A stretch of DNA of 64,000 bases from Roridomyces roridus (Eukaryota; Basidiomycota; Agaricomycetes; Agaricales; Mycenaceae): NCBI GenBank assembly GCA_029378245.1, contig JARKIF010000007.1:1984001-2048000 (forward strand). The letters are read 5' to 3'. A program made the translations under genes and the position numbers. The notes under the pieces are model-generated. The model was given only the letters and a program-made list of their open reading frames with translations. It was not told the DNA's origin and ran no database searches. Positions 22,984 through 34,298 of the stretch are shown here, one piece after another (the stretch's first letter is position 1; every line of letters begins with the position of its first letter).

Positions 22984-24969
22984 ATGTAGAGAGTTTTTTG
23001 GTTTTAAAGATAGGTTATGGCGGTATGATAATAACGACGACGACGATCGCATACGAGGAGGAGGTGGATGTGGATTGGGTCGTAGCATACTACGACTGTC
23101 TATGTATTTTTACTATTTTAGTATACGGCGGAAAATAGTGGATACTCTCTGTTCGACGTGCTCTAAGTGTGCGGGTCAGCAGACTGGCCAGCGCAGCGCC
23201 CATGCGTCACCATGTCCATTCCATTCCATTTGGAGAGCGGGCGCGCGCTGGGCGCTGAGCGACGGGCACCACGTCTACTTATAACAAGACCCGATGTATG
23301 TAGGCCGAAATAGCACGTGTGAGAGCCTGGAGAACAGAAGGAACAACTTTTGGAGTGCGCCCCACAACCTTAACGTTGGCGCCACTAGAACTAGTCCAGT
23401 TAAGTATAGCTCCTCCGTTCTCAGACCTCGGGGGCAATTATCCTGATATGGATGGATACGCGTACATCGCAAGCCGCATTGGAGCGGCGCAGGACATGAG
23501 CTCACGATACGAGGTGGACGAGGGGCAGGGTGCATGTGTGCATGTGTGTATGATAGCAAGGTAGGAATGATAGGAATGCGGCCCCTGAGTGGACGACCAT
23601 CGAAAGCAAGAAGAAGCGCACCCAACACCGACTCGCAATACGAGGTGGACAAGGGGCGCGGAGACCCGAGGGAAGGGACATAATAGGAGGGAAGGGACGC
23701 ATGTGTATGATAGCAAGGTAGGAATGATAACGCGCGGCCAAGGTCAAGGCCATAGAGAGGAAGAGAAGCGCGCCCGACAACAGCTCGTGATACGATGTGG
23801 ACAATGTGCGCGGATTGGGCGCGGAGGCTCCAGACACAAATAGGTGTCGAAAAGCCTCGAAAAAAGTAAGAGAGGATGCTCATAAAGCGAGGCGAGAGAG
23901 TCCCATTCGTGTATCTCCTCAAGGAGAGTAGCTGCGTTCGTCGTGAGGAAGAGCGGCTAGCATCTCCGTCCGCCCACCCGACGGTCAACGCTCGTGGTGA
24001 AGAAGGAAGAGCGCGTTAGCTCAGGTCCTTCTGAGACCCCGAGCAACTGTGCAAGGGAGAAGGAGGCTGAAAAGGAATGCAGGCGCTGGCGAAACCGCAA
24101 TGCCACTGCGGGGTCAATTGCCTGTACCCCAGTGTCGAATCCACCCAAAGGCCGTATGCCCCCCTCCTTCTCCACGACCCAAGAGCGCTCCTCGTGGCCA
24201 AGCCAGATCATGAATGGGAGGGGAAGGGGGACGCGACCGAGAGCATCAAGGGACTCGGGAAAGAAGCAAGGCAAGGAAAGCGGACGACAGGATCAAAAGC
24301 AGGCGACAAGCCCTCAGGCCCGACGCCGGAGACGATAAGAGTGTCAGCAAAGGTCAGATATCGACCTACTTCCCCGCAAGAGGACGAGCTCCTTGAGTCA
24401 AGGCGGGGAAGGGGTGACAAGCCCCGAATGAAAGCGGCAAAGAGAAAGTCGAAAAGAAGGGGAGGTATAGAAAGAAAGACAGAAAGAAAGAAAAAACAGA
24501 GGGTTTCGGCTCTGCCGCAGCGGCCAAGGGCTGAGAACGACGGCGAGACACCGAGAGTGTCAAAATCGCCAGAAGGCAGTCGCAGACAAGGAAAGAGAAA
24601 GGAAGGTGGGGAAACGGGACCACCACACGCAGGAAGCAGGACACGAACGCGACGCAGCACATCGGCCTAGTTCTGCGCCCAATAAAGCGGCGGTTCTTGA
24701 GCAAAGGAAGGCAGGGTACCAAGCTCGCGAGGCTTGAGTACCACTGCCCGCATCAAGCTAGACGGACCCAGACGTCTTCTCTCCGCATGAGATGAAGGCA
24801 ATCCCAAGCACAACAGAGTATACAGCCGGTGGATACGCACCGTCACCCTCCCCCCGCTTGCACTGTGCACTTGTGAAATCCCTCATCATCGACCGGCTTT
24901 GTCCCGAGAACGCAGTTCGAATTGTCTCTATCGGAAAGAATATACCGCGTCCACTGTCGGCATGGCCTT
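22984..24969. other. Gene-poor repeat-rich stretch
   Basis: No gene is supportable. The part 23,500-23,830 holds an imperfect tandem repeat (listed separately). From about 23,990 to 24,680 the plus strand is strongly purine-rich (many 'aagg', 'gaga' and 'aaagaaag' words), so long Arg/Lys/Glu-rich frames on one strand and hydrophobic frames on the other are expected by composition alone. I do not treat them as genes. Confidence 0.5.
23504..23830. repeat. Imperfect tandem repeat, about three units of ~150 bp
   Basis: The word 'gatacgaggtggacgagggg' near 23,507 recurs as 'atacgaggtggacaagggg' near 23,638 and as 'atacgatgtggacaatgtg' near 23,790. The word 'tgtatgatagcaaggtagga' occurs after the first two units, near 23,547 and 23,704. 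Spacings of about 130-160 bp indicate a decayed three-unit minisatellite. Confidence 0.6.
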
Positions 24970-25456
24970 CTATGACGCAGCATCCTCAGCTGCAGCCAGC
25001 TTGATCTTCGCCGCCTCCCTCATTCGGCGCAGGTAGCTGGTAGGTGGGAGCGGCGTCAGCACAGTAGGCTCTGGATGCGCCATTCGAGGACTCACTCGTC
25101 GTATTGGCACCTGGAAATGGTAAGTATCGACAGAAGGGAAGGGAGGGAGGCAGGGAGGGAGGGAGGGAGGGATAACGCACTTTTCATACGCGTGCCGCTC
25201 GTGCTCGCACTCCCAGGGCATGTACAGAGACTTTCTCCGGCAGATGTTGAGGGGTATTACGAGGCTGTGTGTGGTCAGTGTACAGTAAGTCGGGGAGCGC
25301 AGGTGATTGGAATTGACGGAGAGGACGGGACGCTGGTGAGCTCGAGTAGAGAGGGACGGAGATGAGCTGCACGCACGCGGAGCATCCGTCTCGCCACTGG
25401 ACGGGTACATGGTTGGCTTGCAGCTCCTCTTTGGACGCGGTCGTCGAGGAAGGCAT
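24970..25456 (-). CDS. NADH:ubiquinone oxidoreductase B18 subunit (NDUFB7 type)
   Basis: Small accessory subunit of mitochondrial complex I on the intermembrane-space side. Spliced, the protein is about 81 residues: MPSSTTASKEELQANHVP, then VQWRDGCSALVIPLNICRR, KSLYMPWECEHERHAYEKC, QYDDYLRRMREAAKIK. Both cysteine pairs have nine residues between them (C-SALVIPLNI-C and C-EHERHAYEK-C), a twin CX9C motif as in the CHCH fold imported by the Mia40 pathway. Exons are 25377-25456, 25181-25264, 25096-25110 and 24970-25036, all joined in frame by GT-AG introns; the third exon is only 15 nt. The gene is invisible without splicing. It is shorter than animal NDUFB7, as expected for a fungal form. Confidence 0.88.
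25141..25171. repeat. GGGA tandem repeat inside an intron
   Basis: The plus strand shows repeated GGGA/GGAG units (with one GGCA interruption) inside the second intron of the complex I subunit gene; the transcript carries the complementary CCCT repeat. At least four G-triplets in a row make plus-strand G-quadruplex formation possible, which is inference. Confidence 0.7.
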
Positions 25457-25790
25457 TGAAGAGAGAGGCTTATGTAAGCGACATCAACGACTCGGACGTC
25501 CTCTGCCTCCGACTCCCGAGTCCAAAGCTTAGGCACCTTGCCGCTGCGCTGCGCAGCCTGAGCTCACGACCAGAATGCGCTGATTGGAATGAATTCGTCT
25601 CTATCTAAGAATACATACGGAAGGTTAATAGATACAGTGCAAGATGAGAATGGGGATGACATGGAGGTGGGCGGATATCGATGGCACAAGTGGCGACTCG
25701 GGAGCCAGAGAATGAGTAATGTAGTGCATGTAGTAAAAGGGATGTATGTAGAACCAAAGCAGGTCAAGGAAGAAAAGGAATCATTCTGAA

Positions 25791-26892
25791 TCAAGCCGCG
25801 AAGCCAAAGCCATAGTCGTACTGGCAGCCATTCTCTGGGAGTGCCAGCCAAGATCGAAGCTGCTGCTCGTCCGAGGTGACGGCGTCCCACGGATGGAAGA
25901 AGCCAAAATCCACCTGAGGCGCGCCAAAGTCCAAATCCACTGTGTTATCGGGCATCTCGAGCGGCGCGTATGTCCATGCATCCCACTTGTACGCGGGAGG
26001 GGGAGGCGTAGGCGTAGGCGAGCGCTGCAAGGGCAGCTCTGAGGTGGCTTGGTAGGGCCGTTGTGGTGTCGGGTGCCAGAGCAACGGAGCGCCAGAGTCG
26101 ACTACGCAGGGCGGGATGCGTGCCTTGAACTGAGGCGGCGGGCAATCGTACGAGGCAGGGCGGACGGGGGAGTTGTGGATCGTCTCAGTCTGAAAGCTTC
26201 AAGTTAGGACAGAGTGACACAATGTAGCTGGTAGACGCACAAATGAGACTTGCTTCTCTTCAAAAGTCGTCGATGCAGTGGACTTGCGACGGGGACGCGA
26301 AACCGACTTTCCCTTGGCACCAGACCGCTTCCTCGCCGCCCGCCGCGCGTCATAAGGCTTATACTCTGGCGACGCAGCACGCCTCGCAAGCATCTCCTCC
26401 ACCGACGGCGCAGGCCGCTTCCTCGGGTTAAAGCAATAGCCCGGATACTTCTTCCTATGCTCCTCCTGCTCCTGTGCAGCCATAACCCGATACGGCTCCT
26501 TCTGCGCCTTGCTGAGCTTCCCCCACGCGAGTCCCGCGTCACAGCTCAGATTCGTCTGGTTGAGCGACCCGGGGCGCGAAGCCGTGGCCTCCTTTTGCTC
26601 GCGTACGTATACGGAGCGGAAGCAGATGAACGCGTTGCGCGGGCGGGGAATGTGTCCATGTGCTACGCGTTTAGGGGGTTGGGGACTGGAAGACTCGATC
26701 GACGGCGCGTCGTCGACATCAACGGGGGTCAGCGCGAGGTCGAATGGCTGGTATTCTTCGTCGTCGTCTGGGGTAAAAAGTCAATTATAGATCGCATATA
26801 TGTCATCGTAAATGAGACGCACAAGATTTGGAATCGGTATGCCTAAGTCGCATAGATTTGCGGGACAAGACACTGCTGCGCGCTTTGGGCAT
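25791..26892 (-). CDS. HMG-box transcription factor 2
   Basis: Paralogue of HMG 1, on the opposite strand. Exon 1 (26823-26892) starts MPKARSSVLSRKSMRLRH; a phase-1 intron leads to exon 2 (26241-26767) with the HMG box GHIPRPRNAFICFRSVYVRE, LAWGKLSKAQKEPYRVM and HRKKYPGYCFNPRKRP, then a basic segment (RRAARKRSGAKGKS). A phase-0 intron (26190-26240) leads to exon 3 (25791-26189), which begins ETIHNSPVRPASYDC and ends with FGFFHPWDAV and YDYGFGFAA. Intron positions and phases match HMG 1 exactly, and the exon 3 start SPVRPASYD is shared. The box is divergent (only about half of the residues agree), so this is not a recent copy. The role is unknown. Confidence 0.85.
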
Positions 26893-28301
26893 CGTAGACG
26901 ATAGAGGCCAAGAGATTGGGGATTGGGTGTATGGAGAAAAGCGTGCACCGGCCAATTTGTACTGTCATCGTGGCTATCGTCCAAGAAGCTATTTGACCTG
27001 TTGCCGTGTAATGTCAGGCTTGCCTATCTGGATGCCGTGGGACACTCACCACTTTACAATATCACGTCGTGGCCTCGCTTGCATGCACCCTTGATGATAT
27101 TCACGAAAATATACCTGATAAGGAAGGTGCCTGGTGATCCCATTGTCCCCTTGTTCTATGAAATCAAAGCGGAGTGGTTCCCATGAGAAGGTACGACATG
27201 TCGAGAATCAAAACTCGCTTTGGCTTCACTGGGAACTCTAACTCGATTGTGCGTGGTGGGGATGGAATTCGGACAGAAAAGAAGCTCCATGTTCTGGCGA
27301 AAGGGCAAGATAACGAAAACGCCCCCGAGGAGAGCAACTCTGAGGTCAAAGTAGCCGTTAATCCTTTTGGTAAACTTCTCTATGGGTACAACTCACCTCT
27401 CATCAACTGCGCTTTGGCTGAGACAACAATGCATAAAGGGAACATCTCGGCGGCCGGCGAACAAAAACGTAGACTTCTCGAGAGGTAAACATCGACCGCT
27501 TTGACCTGGGATTAATATTCCAAAGCGCAGAACGAGCAGCCGATAGGATAATGAGATATCATAGCAGCGTGGCCACAAGACGAACCCACCCACCGGAATG
27601 CAAGATACCCAGACCCGGAGATGCCGGTACATGTACGAATCAACGAAACGAGGCCAGCCTCCACTTTGCCCGAACTTGGAATTCGAATGAAGAAAGGGAT
27701 CATTTCAGGCGACCGAATCGGAAAAGGTCTATCCCATGATCAACATCGAGGAGTCTTCTGTTCTCGCAACTCGGTGTGGCTGAACCCACGGGCGTTCGAG
27801 TCACAGCGAAGAAGTGCGCCTCGCTGCCAACTGTGTTCGCGTTATCGCCGCCGACTCGCAGAGGGAGGCCTAGACCCAAGGTGGATTGCGGTCGAGCAAG
27901 AACTTCGGCGTTTCTACGGGAAATGGCGCAGTCTGAATCTGAATTGAAGAACGCCAAGGGGAACGCGTTCGGAGGGACTGGGTAACAAGAAGATTTGCAG
28001 AATTGAGTGAGCGGCGGAGGCTGGAGTCGTCGGATTGGAGTCCGAGAGTGGATGCGACGCGCCTTCTCGCGCCATCATCTTCTTGAGCAATTCCTGATAG
28101 ATGCATCCCATGACAGACGTGAGGCGTCTTTGTAGAGTAGACAGTGGTTCGGGACAAGCTGAGTTTGATCTTTTGATCCGCTGCACCGCTTTATTATCTC
28201 AGTTTGCCACCACCGCCGTGACCCGTGCAGTCTCTGGTGCCAGGTGAGCACAAACCTACGGGCACGAAACTCCGACTAAACTGATTCGTTCGAACTCAGA
28301 A
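26893..28301. other. Intergenic region with the shared HMG upstream block
   Basis: The block 26,965-27,060 matches 12,890-13,010 upstream of HMG 1 (see there). The rest, 27,060-28,300, contains only frames of up to about 100 codons without recognisable motifs, for example 27,174-27,488 plus and 27,914-28,186 minus. No gene is claimed. Confidence 0.4.
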
Positions 28302-29568
28302 ATGTACGGCCAACGAAATCCCCTCAAAGTTCCCGAGTATGACGGTCATACCGAGCTCTTGAACCAAACTCTGGGCCTCGTCCAGCTTGACTCGGAAAAG
28401 GATCTGCTAGCATGCGCGCTCGTAGCCCGTTCCTGGGTCCATCCTTCGCAAGCCCGAATCTTCTCGACAATCCAGGTCCCTCCTGGCAGATCCTCTCTCG
28501 ATCGCTTTAAGCGGCTTCTGGAGACATTGGAAGGCTCACAGCACCATGTCGGATTAATCTCCCAGCTTACCATTATCCATCACGGAGAAGCTCGCCGGCT
28601 ACGGTTTCTCCAACGCATGGTCAATATGCGCTTCAGTCGTCTCACCACTCTTCGTATCCGCGGCAACAAGAGCTTCTCACTCGCACCGGAAGCTGAAGTG
28701 ATAGGAAGCCTCCTCAAAAGTCCCTCTCTCGTGTCGGTGTCGCTTGAATATCGACTCGATCGGTTGGAACATTTTCAGGCCATGTGGGAAGGATGTTCCA
28801 CAGGGATCAAGCATCTCAAGTTGGATATACTTACATGACGAAACGAGACTTCCGCCGCAGTCATGGCCTACGCGCGACCTCCAGGCCGGACTGACCAAGC
28901 GGATCAAGCTCGAGTCCCTCGCCAGCTCGCAGTCCTTTGCTCCCGCGTGGCTGAGGGACCCTGGATGTCCGTTCGACATCCGCAATCTCAAGGCATTTCG
29001 AGTAGGATTCGGGATCGATGACCCCCTCACAGATGCTCTTTCGCAATCCCTTGAAACGATTGAAATGCTTTCGTTTTCGCCAAGGGTACGTTTCTTGTCA
29101 GGCTCTTGTTGACCACTAACGTATCCTTTCAAGGGGGCTGTTCTAAGCAACCTCCCCATCTCCCTTTTCCGCGGAGTTACTCAGCTCAAGCTCGAGCACA
29201 GCTGCGACCCAAACTGGGAAAAATTCCATGGCGTTCTGCAAAGTGTAACTCCTCAACAAATCACTATTCGTCCTGCGGTTGGACGACTTGAAAACGTTGG
29301 ACACGCAGTTTTCCACCATCCACGGATATTTCCCCAACTTGAAGGTGCTGCACTTGAATATCCAGTGGCCATGGGCGCCCCAGGAACCGCCGCCCAATAT
29401 GAACCCTACGACGGATGCAGGCGTGGAAGTTTCGGTGAAATTCGGTGCGTAATATCCTGTCGACCTTGTTTGTCTACCGTTTGCCTCGTGAACTAATTAA
29501 ATCTGACTCGTCCAGGCCCGGGCATGGCATTTGATGATTTCGGTGAATTATGGTATAGAAGGATTTGA
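28302..29568 (+). pseudogene. F-box-like copy C with two frameshifts
   Basis: The start MYGQRNPLKVPEYDGHTELL and LACALVARSWVHPSQARIFS are good family sequence, and the LRR-like part runs intact to IKHLKLD. There the frame breaks: compared with copy A a net 4-nt insertion puts TGA at 28836-28838, and the family sequence resumes one frame over (PTRDLQAGLTKRIKLESLAS to SQSLETIEMLSFSPR). Exon 2 starts after an intron at about 29,086-29,133 (ISLFRGVTQLKLEHSCDP), but a deletion near 29,250-29,265 shifts the frame again before LKVLHLNIQW-type sequence. The third exon still ends DFGELWYRRI at 29566. The gene is the left outer member of the mirror-image duplication. Confidence 0.8.
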
Positions 29569-29762
29569 ATAGTGGTATCGCAACATTACTGTGTTCTTTT
29601 TCGAGGACAATTCAAAAAGGTCACTTACCAGGGCCTCCGGCCCGAACACGTCGCGTCGGGTGTCAAACGCGTACACAAAGCAACACAGCTCGGCTATCAT
29701 AGGTACTTGATCTCTCTTTCTTGCCACCATCATCCGAGTCCACGACAGCGGCCAAAAACTAC

Positions 29763-30939
29763 TCATGGTTCTCCATTCAACTCTGGCCCTCGCCCTCGTA
29801 TATGCACCAAGTTCTCGTACGAGATTCGGATGTCGAAAAACTCCGCCAGCGCATCCGCCCTATCTCTCTCCGTCTTCATCGTTCTCAACACCGTAGACGT
29901 CGTCCCTATGTTGCGCCGCACGCTATCGCCTGCCATCACAAGCTTTCCCATGTATTGTTCCGCGCCCGCCATCTCTTCCTCGGTCAACCAAAAGTACTTG
30001 GTGCAGATAACGTTCTCCCAGAACGTCCCCTGGCGCCGGCCCAAGACGCTATAGTTGAAGCTGTCGAAATCGGCTTGGAAGAATTCGTCCTCGATGAAGG
30101 AGTACATGACCCGAGAGATTGGAGGCTGCGAAGCATCTTTGTGTGAATGGCAGCATATGAGTCGCCATTCGACTTTTGCGGGGATCCCAGACTCGGAGTC
30201 TGGAGATGGTTCTGGGCTGGATATTTACAGTCAGTTCGTTCAACAACAAAGGTCTCACTCAAACTGGACTCAGCACGCGCCGTGCGCAACAAGGTGTACG
30301 TCTCGGACGGCGTGGCGCCCATGATTTTTGCTCCTTCCTCAAGCAGAATCGGCCGCACTGGGCCGTAGCCGACATCCAGTACGAATGTTTCGTTACTCCC
30401 TTCCGTGGGCTGGACGAATATAATCATGTGCCCAACGGACAGGAAAGCCGGGTCGAGATGCCACGAAGTTTCTCTGTTGATTCTTCCAGCAGTTGCGTAC
30501 GCTCTACTCGGATAAGTGAGTCTCAAGCCGAGCGTACCAGCTTACCTGAATCCCAACGCCCTGATCATTTGAAGAAATAAACCGTTGAGGCCGAAGCAAT
30601 ACGATCCCTCGCCTCCACCGCTCCCGACCATTCGCTCGTACAAGCCCTCAGCCGAGATGTCCATCGAATGCCCGGGGGTGCTGTCCAAGTCGTGCGTGAA
30701 ATGCTACGATCTGGTGGTTTTCGTAAAACTCACTAGTGCATAGGTGTATTCTCGAACGGGAACGTAGCCGCACTCAGCTGCAGCAAGTGCGTGAGATTGT
30801 CCAAATTTGGCTCGAAACCCGATACCGAGCCGGGGTACTGGATTTTCGAGAGCCATCGGCCAACTTGGGCTGGCGAGTATACGGATTGCGTCCGCTTGAT
30901 CCACAGTCCGTCCCGCAGAAGCCCTTTGGTGGACGCCAT
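29763..30939 (-). CDS. Arylamine N-acetyltransferase 1
   Basis: Transfers acetyl from acetyl-CoA to arylamines (or malonyl/acetyl to related amines in fungi) through a Cys-His-Asp triad. ATG 30939 starts MASTKGLLRDGLWIKRTQS; exon 1 ends FPFENTPMH. Exon 2 contains the nucleophile segment GSYCFGLNGLFLQM (Cys), the usual RGGYCFE region in diverged form. Exon 3 has INRETSWHLDPAFLSVGHM (His) and VLDVGYGPVRP (Asp). Exon 4 runs VEWRLICC to MYSFIEDEFFQADFDSFNYS and ends GPELNGEP. All three introns (the first after MHY) join in frame, so the gene looks intact. Its near-twin is NAT 2 at 53,253. It is convergent with F-box C and divergent from DUF6534-1. Confidence 0.88.
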
Positions 30940-31638
30940 GAGCTCGGGCGGCGAGGTGGTGGAGGGAGAGCGGAGGAAGACGTTAGTCGGATCAATGGAA
31001 TCTACAGCAGGCAAGGTGCTCGTGACATTTTCACCGGCGATGCTGATCCGTTGGTAGATGAGAAAACGTCCAAGTTCCCGAGCTTATTTAGTCTGTGTGA
31101 ATGTCTTGGGCCCGGGAGAACCAAGTGAGTGTGGCAAATCCAACCGAACTCTGTTCTGAACTGGCCTGCGTCCTCACAGGGAAGCTTAGTCCGCTGCATA
31201 TATCCCTCACGCATGATCCATACACCATTGGCAAACGGATATTAAGCAAACATTGGTTTCATCCACAACGATCTTGTGCGTCGCCGACGTCAATTGGCCT
31301 GGCATGGATGATTCATCCCACAGGAACTCACGGTGCTCTATCCCTGGCAGATAGGACGGAGACGTTGGTCTCTGGATTTCTTCATTTCGTCCGTGTCTCC
31401 TCTTGACAGTGGACATTCAGCCACGATTTGGGATACAAGAAGTCCGAAGCGAACCCCAATCGGTGACCCCCGCGAGCCCGCACCAAGGCGAACTCTAAAT
31501 CCCGGTGTATTCCCAGAGCAACATGGCTCTTTGGAATGACCCCTCCGAGGCTGCGAGAAGCATATCGGGAGTCCACGTCGCCGGGAAGCCTGGGACATAT
31601 AAGTACTCGCGCCACCCGAAGACTGGATCTCCCCCACG
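30940..31638. promoter_or_regulatory. Bidirectional promoter interval NAT 1 / DUF6534-1
   Basis: This 699-bp gap separates two divergent genes and must contain both promoters. Just upstream of the DUF6534 start there is 'catataagtactcgc', a TATA-like element also found as 'agtacttatat' before DUF6534-2. Only about 35 bp next to the NAT start is shared with the right arm, so the promoters have diverged or were replaced. Confidence 0.5.
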
Positions 31639-33666
31639 ATGGCGGACACTCTGGATACTGTCACGGTTCCTGTGCTCACCCGTGCTTTCTTCTTGACCTG
31701 GGGGGTCCAATTCGTTGCATATACCCTGGACATTGCGTGCGTGACCCACAGTGTGATTGAGCCGTTCTAACGATTCATAGATTGTGGGGAATCGCATTTG
31801 TGTGTGTTCTCCTCGTCGCGAGCACCGATTCTGATTCTCCTCTGCAGGTATTGGTTCTACAATACTTTCGTACATACGGCCATCGGGATCCACTGCTTCA
31901 CAAAATTGTGGTCAGTCCCAGTACCGGCGATTGACATTTGTGATTACACTACCATGCAGGTCGGCATTCTTGGGTAAGAAATACGATCCGTGTCCTCAGA
32001 CAACTAGCTGACCAACGATCAGCCTTTCTCCACCGTTCATGCCATCTTCTTGGCCATCATGAACTACACGGACTACGTTACACTTTTCGGGAATTTGGAT
32101 GCTCAAAATACCATTTTATACCAAGCCAACGTGAGGTCCCGGTCTTCGAAGGTTGTCGTCGCGGATCGCTGACCAGTAGTCCAGGTCATGCTGTGTTGTG
32201 TGGTAAGTTCAACTTTTTGATTCGGTGTCGACTTCAAACCCCGGTCAGTTTATAGTATCATTCACGGCTCAGATGTACATTGCCCTCAGTTCAACCTCTT
32301 CCCCGAAACTCACAACATTTTCAGGTTTTATGCCACTCGAATTTGGATCTGTGAGTGGCAGATTGTTGGCATTCGCAGCATAACCTTGGTTAACCATTTT
32401 TTCCGCAAGTGACAAGGCACGACTGGAGGTTCGTGGCCCCCGTGGTGAGTGTTTTTTTTCTTGGCGGAATTAGTCTAGACTCATGTGCATTGCAGGTCAT
32501 TTTGGGTTTGGTACAGTTCGGTGAGATGACTGTTCAATTTGATAGATAATTGACTGACCCGTAGTTTCTCAGGCGGTGGGATCGGTTAGTGTGAACGCTT
32601 TGAACACGTATCACCCTCCATTAACTGTTTCCAGGGCAGACAATCCTGGTGTATGGCGCAATTCATCTACAAAGCGGCTTCAACTCACGGGCTTCAGCGC
32701 CAAGGTTCACCTGTTCAGCGAACTTCAACTAGAGACATACGTTAGTCTTCTCGGGACCCATACTCGCTCCATTATGACTTGGACTTGATACAGCCTGTAT
32801 CTTCGACACAAGCTGGTGCTTCCCTACTGTGCGATGTCACGATCACGGCCATCCTGTTTTATGTGCTGAGAAAATCCCGTACCGGTGTTCGACGGTCAGT
32901 CCATAATTTGCCTGTTGGAAATTCGCATGGCTCAGCTTCAACAGGACAGATTCAGTTCTTGACAAGATGATGATATATGCGCTAAATAGAGGGGCAATGA
33001 CGAGTGTTTGGGCCATGTGCCATCTCATCCTCGTGAGTTGAATCTTTTCATATTTTGCCGCAAGATATTGAACATGTTATATACGTAGTTTGTTGGCATG
33101 CCGGGGACCTTTGTATTGTACGTGTCTTCAATGCATCTCCAGTCAAGCATGCATTGATTTGACCAAACCGTCTAGCATGCTCTTCATTGTCCCCAGTGTT
33201 CACCGTGAGTACTTGAGTCTTATCGGCCCATGTTTTCCGACTTCTGACTGCGTCCAGTCTACGTGATATCCGTTTGTAGCATGTCCGTGCGGCATCCGCC
33301 CTCGTGCATCTCATTCTCACCATTCTCTCATATCAGGTTGATCTCGCGCGAATCCTTGCACAACGAAATACGGAGTCACGACGGCGCCGTCGAAACAATC
33401 AACCTCCGCACTGTCAACAGCGGCGACATGGCGGCACATTTCAGTTTCACGGATCCGGCGCACACTGCCGATCTGCCGGCTCATTCCTCGAACGGAGTTC
33501 ATATCGTATGTTTAAATTCACATCCTCCGCTCTGTCTTTGTTCATACAGAGAATTGTTTAGACCACATCTGTCATCAAATGGGTTGATGAACCCGTCCCA
33601 GCAGAACGGCGTAGTGGGGACGACAAGATGACTCTGGAGTATGGGCATGCTAACATGGATCGATGA
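31639..33666 (+). CDS. DUF6534-type seven-helix membrane protein 1
   Basis: Member of the large agaricomycete DUF6534 family of predicted multi-helix membrane proteins of unknown function. Exons, read by splicing many short introns: start MADTLDTVTVPVLTRAFF LTWGVQFVAYTLDIAC; VLVLQYFRTYGHRDPLL; FSTVHAIFLAIMNYTDYVTL FGNLDAQNTILYQAN; FIVSFTAQM and FYATRIWIC; VTRHDWRFVAPVVILGLVQF; QAGASLLCDVTITAILFYVL RKSRTGVRRTDSVLDKMM; ALNRGAMTSVWAMCHLIL; a cytoplasmic tail ending TLEYGHANMDR at TGA 33664. The RKSRTGxRRTDS loop and the final helix pair are the family hallmarks. About ten introns make exact boundaries uncertain. It has a close inverted paralogue at 41,716-43,692. Confidence 0.75.
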
Positions 33667-34298
33667 TAGCTCCACCGCGTGTGCTCTCTAGTCCTTTTGC
33701 TTTTTACAGTTCACGATTTGTTGATTACATTGGTTTTGACGCTGTAGTGTTAGCACGGGCACACGATTATCCACATCCATACCCCAAATCAGTTTGACTT
33801 CCGACAGTTGAGAGCCATCTCGATAAATAGGCTAGGAGCAGCCAATCCTCGCGATCCTTGTGGGATTTCGCAGACTCTTTCTGGCTGCAAGAATTCGGAA
33901 CATTCGCACCACTTACGTCAAGGTAAGAATGGATGCACTGATTCCGACGATTGTATGCAGGAACGTAAATTCTTCGGTAGCCCGGAGACTCGAGAGCCGC
34001 GATGCTGGTAAAAGGTAACATTAAGCCTTCGTGGGCGAGCGGCGGAGGGAAGTGGCGGCATTATTGTTGTGGATTGGTTGGATTGGCTGGACCAGCAAAG
34101 CTATGTACCCGCGGGTGCTAAACACGGTCCGTTAGATTAGCTCGGTGCGGGAAGATTAAACCTGGAAACTGGCGAGTGCGCACAAGCAGCGCCAGCGAAC
34201 TTTCAATATGTCTCAAAGAGGAAGAGAGGGAAATGAATTAGATGGCATTTGATAGATCGACCGAGTCTCGTCGCACGCGCGCGGATGCTCTACATTTT
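33667..34298. other. Intergenic region between convergent genes
   Basis: No gene seen. It lies between the 3' ends of DUF6534-1 and the sedolisin-like gene, holds short frames only, and should contain both polyadenylation regions. Confidence 0.4.

Larger units (their letters stand above)
28302..33666 (+). repeat. Left arm of a mirror-image duplication (F-box, NAT, DUF6534)
   Basis: Three genes in the order F-box C forward, NAT 1 reverse, DUF6534-1 forward. The same three families occur in exactly inverted order and orientation at 41,716-56,852. NAT coding and about 110 bp of NAT 3' flank are nearly identical between arms; DUF6534 is similar; the F-box members are more divergent. Exact arm ends cannot be fixed by eye. 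Confidence 0.75.

Noticed and set aside
23275..23988. 237-codon minus frame over the tandem repeat
   Set aside because: It follows the repeat units and contains repeated Tyr/His/Ser-rich words; no family match and no promoter context.
24077..24670. 197-codon Lys/Arg-rich plus frame and matching hydrophobic minus frames
   Set aside because: Explained by the purine-rich composition; no domain, and several frames are open at the same time.
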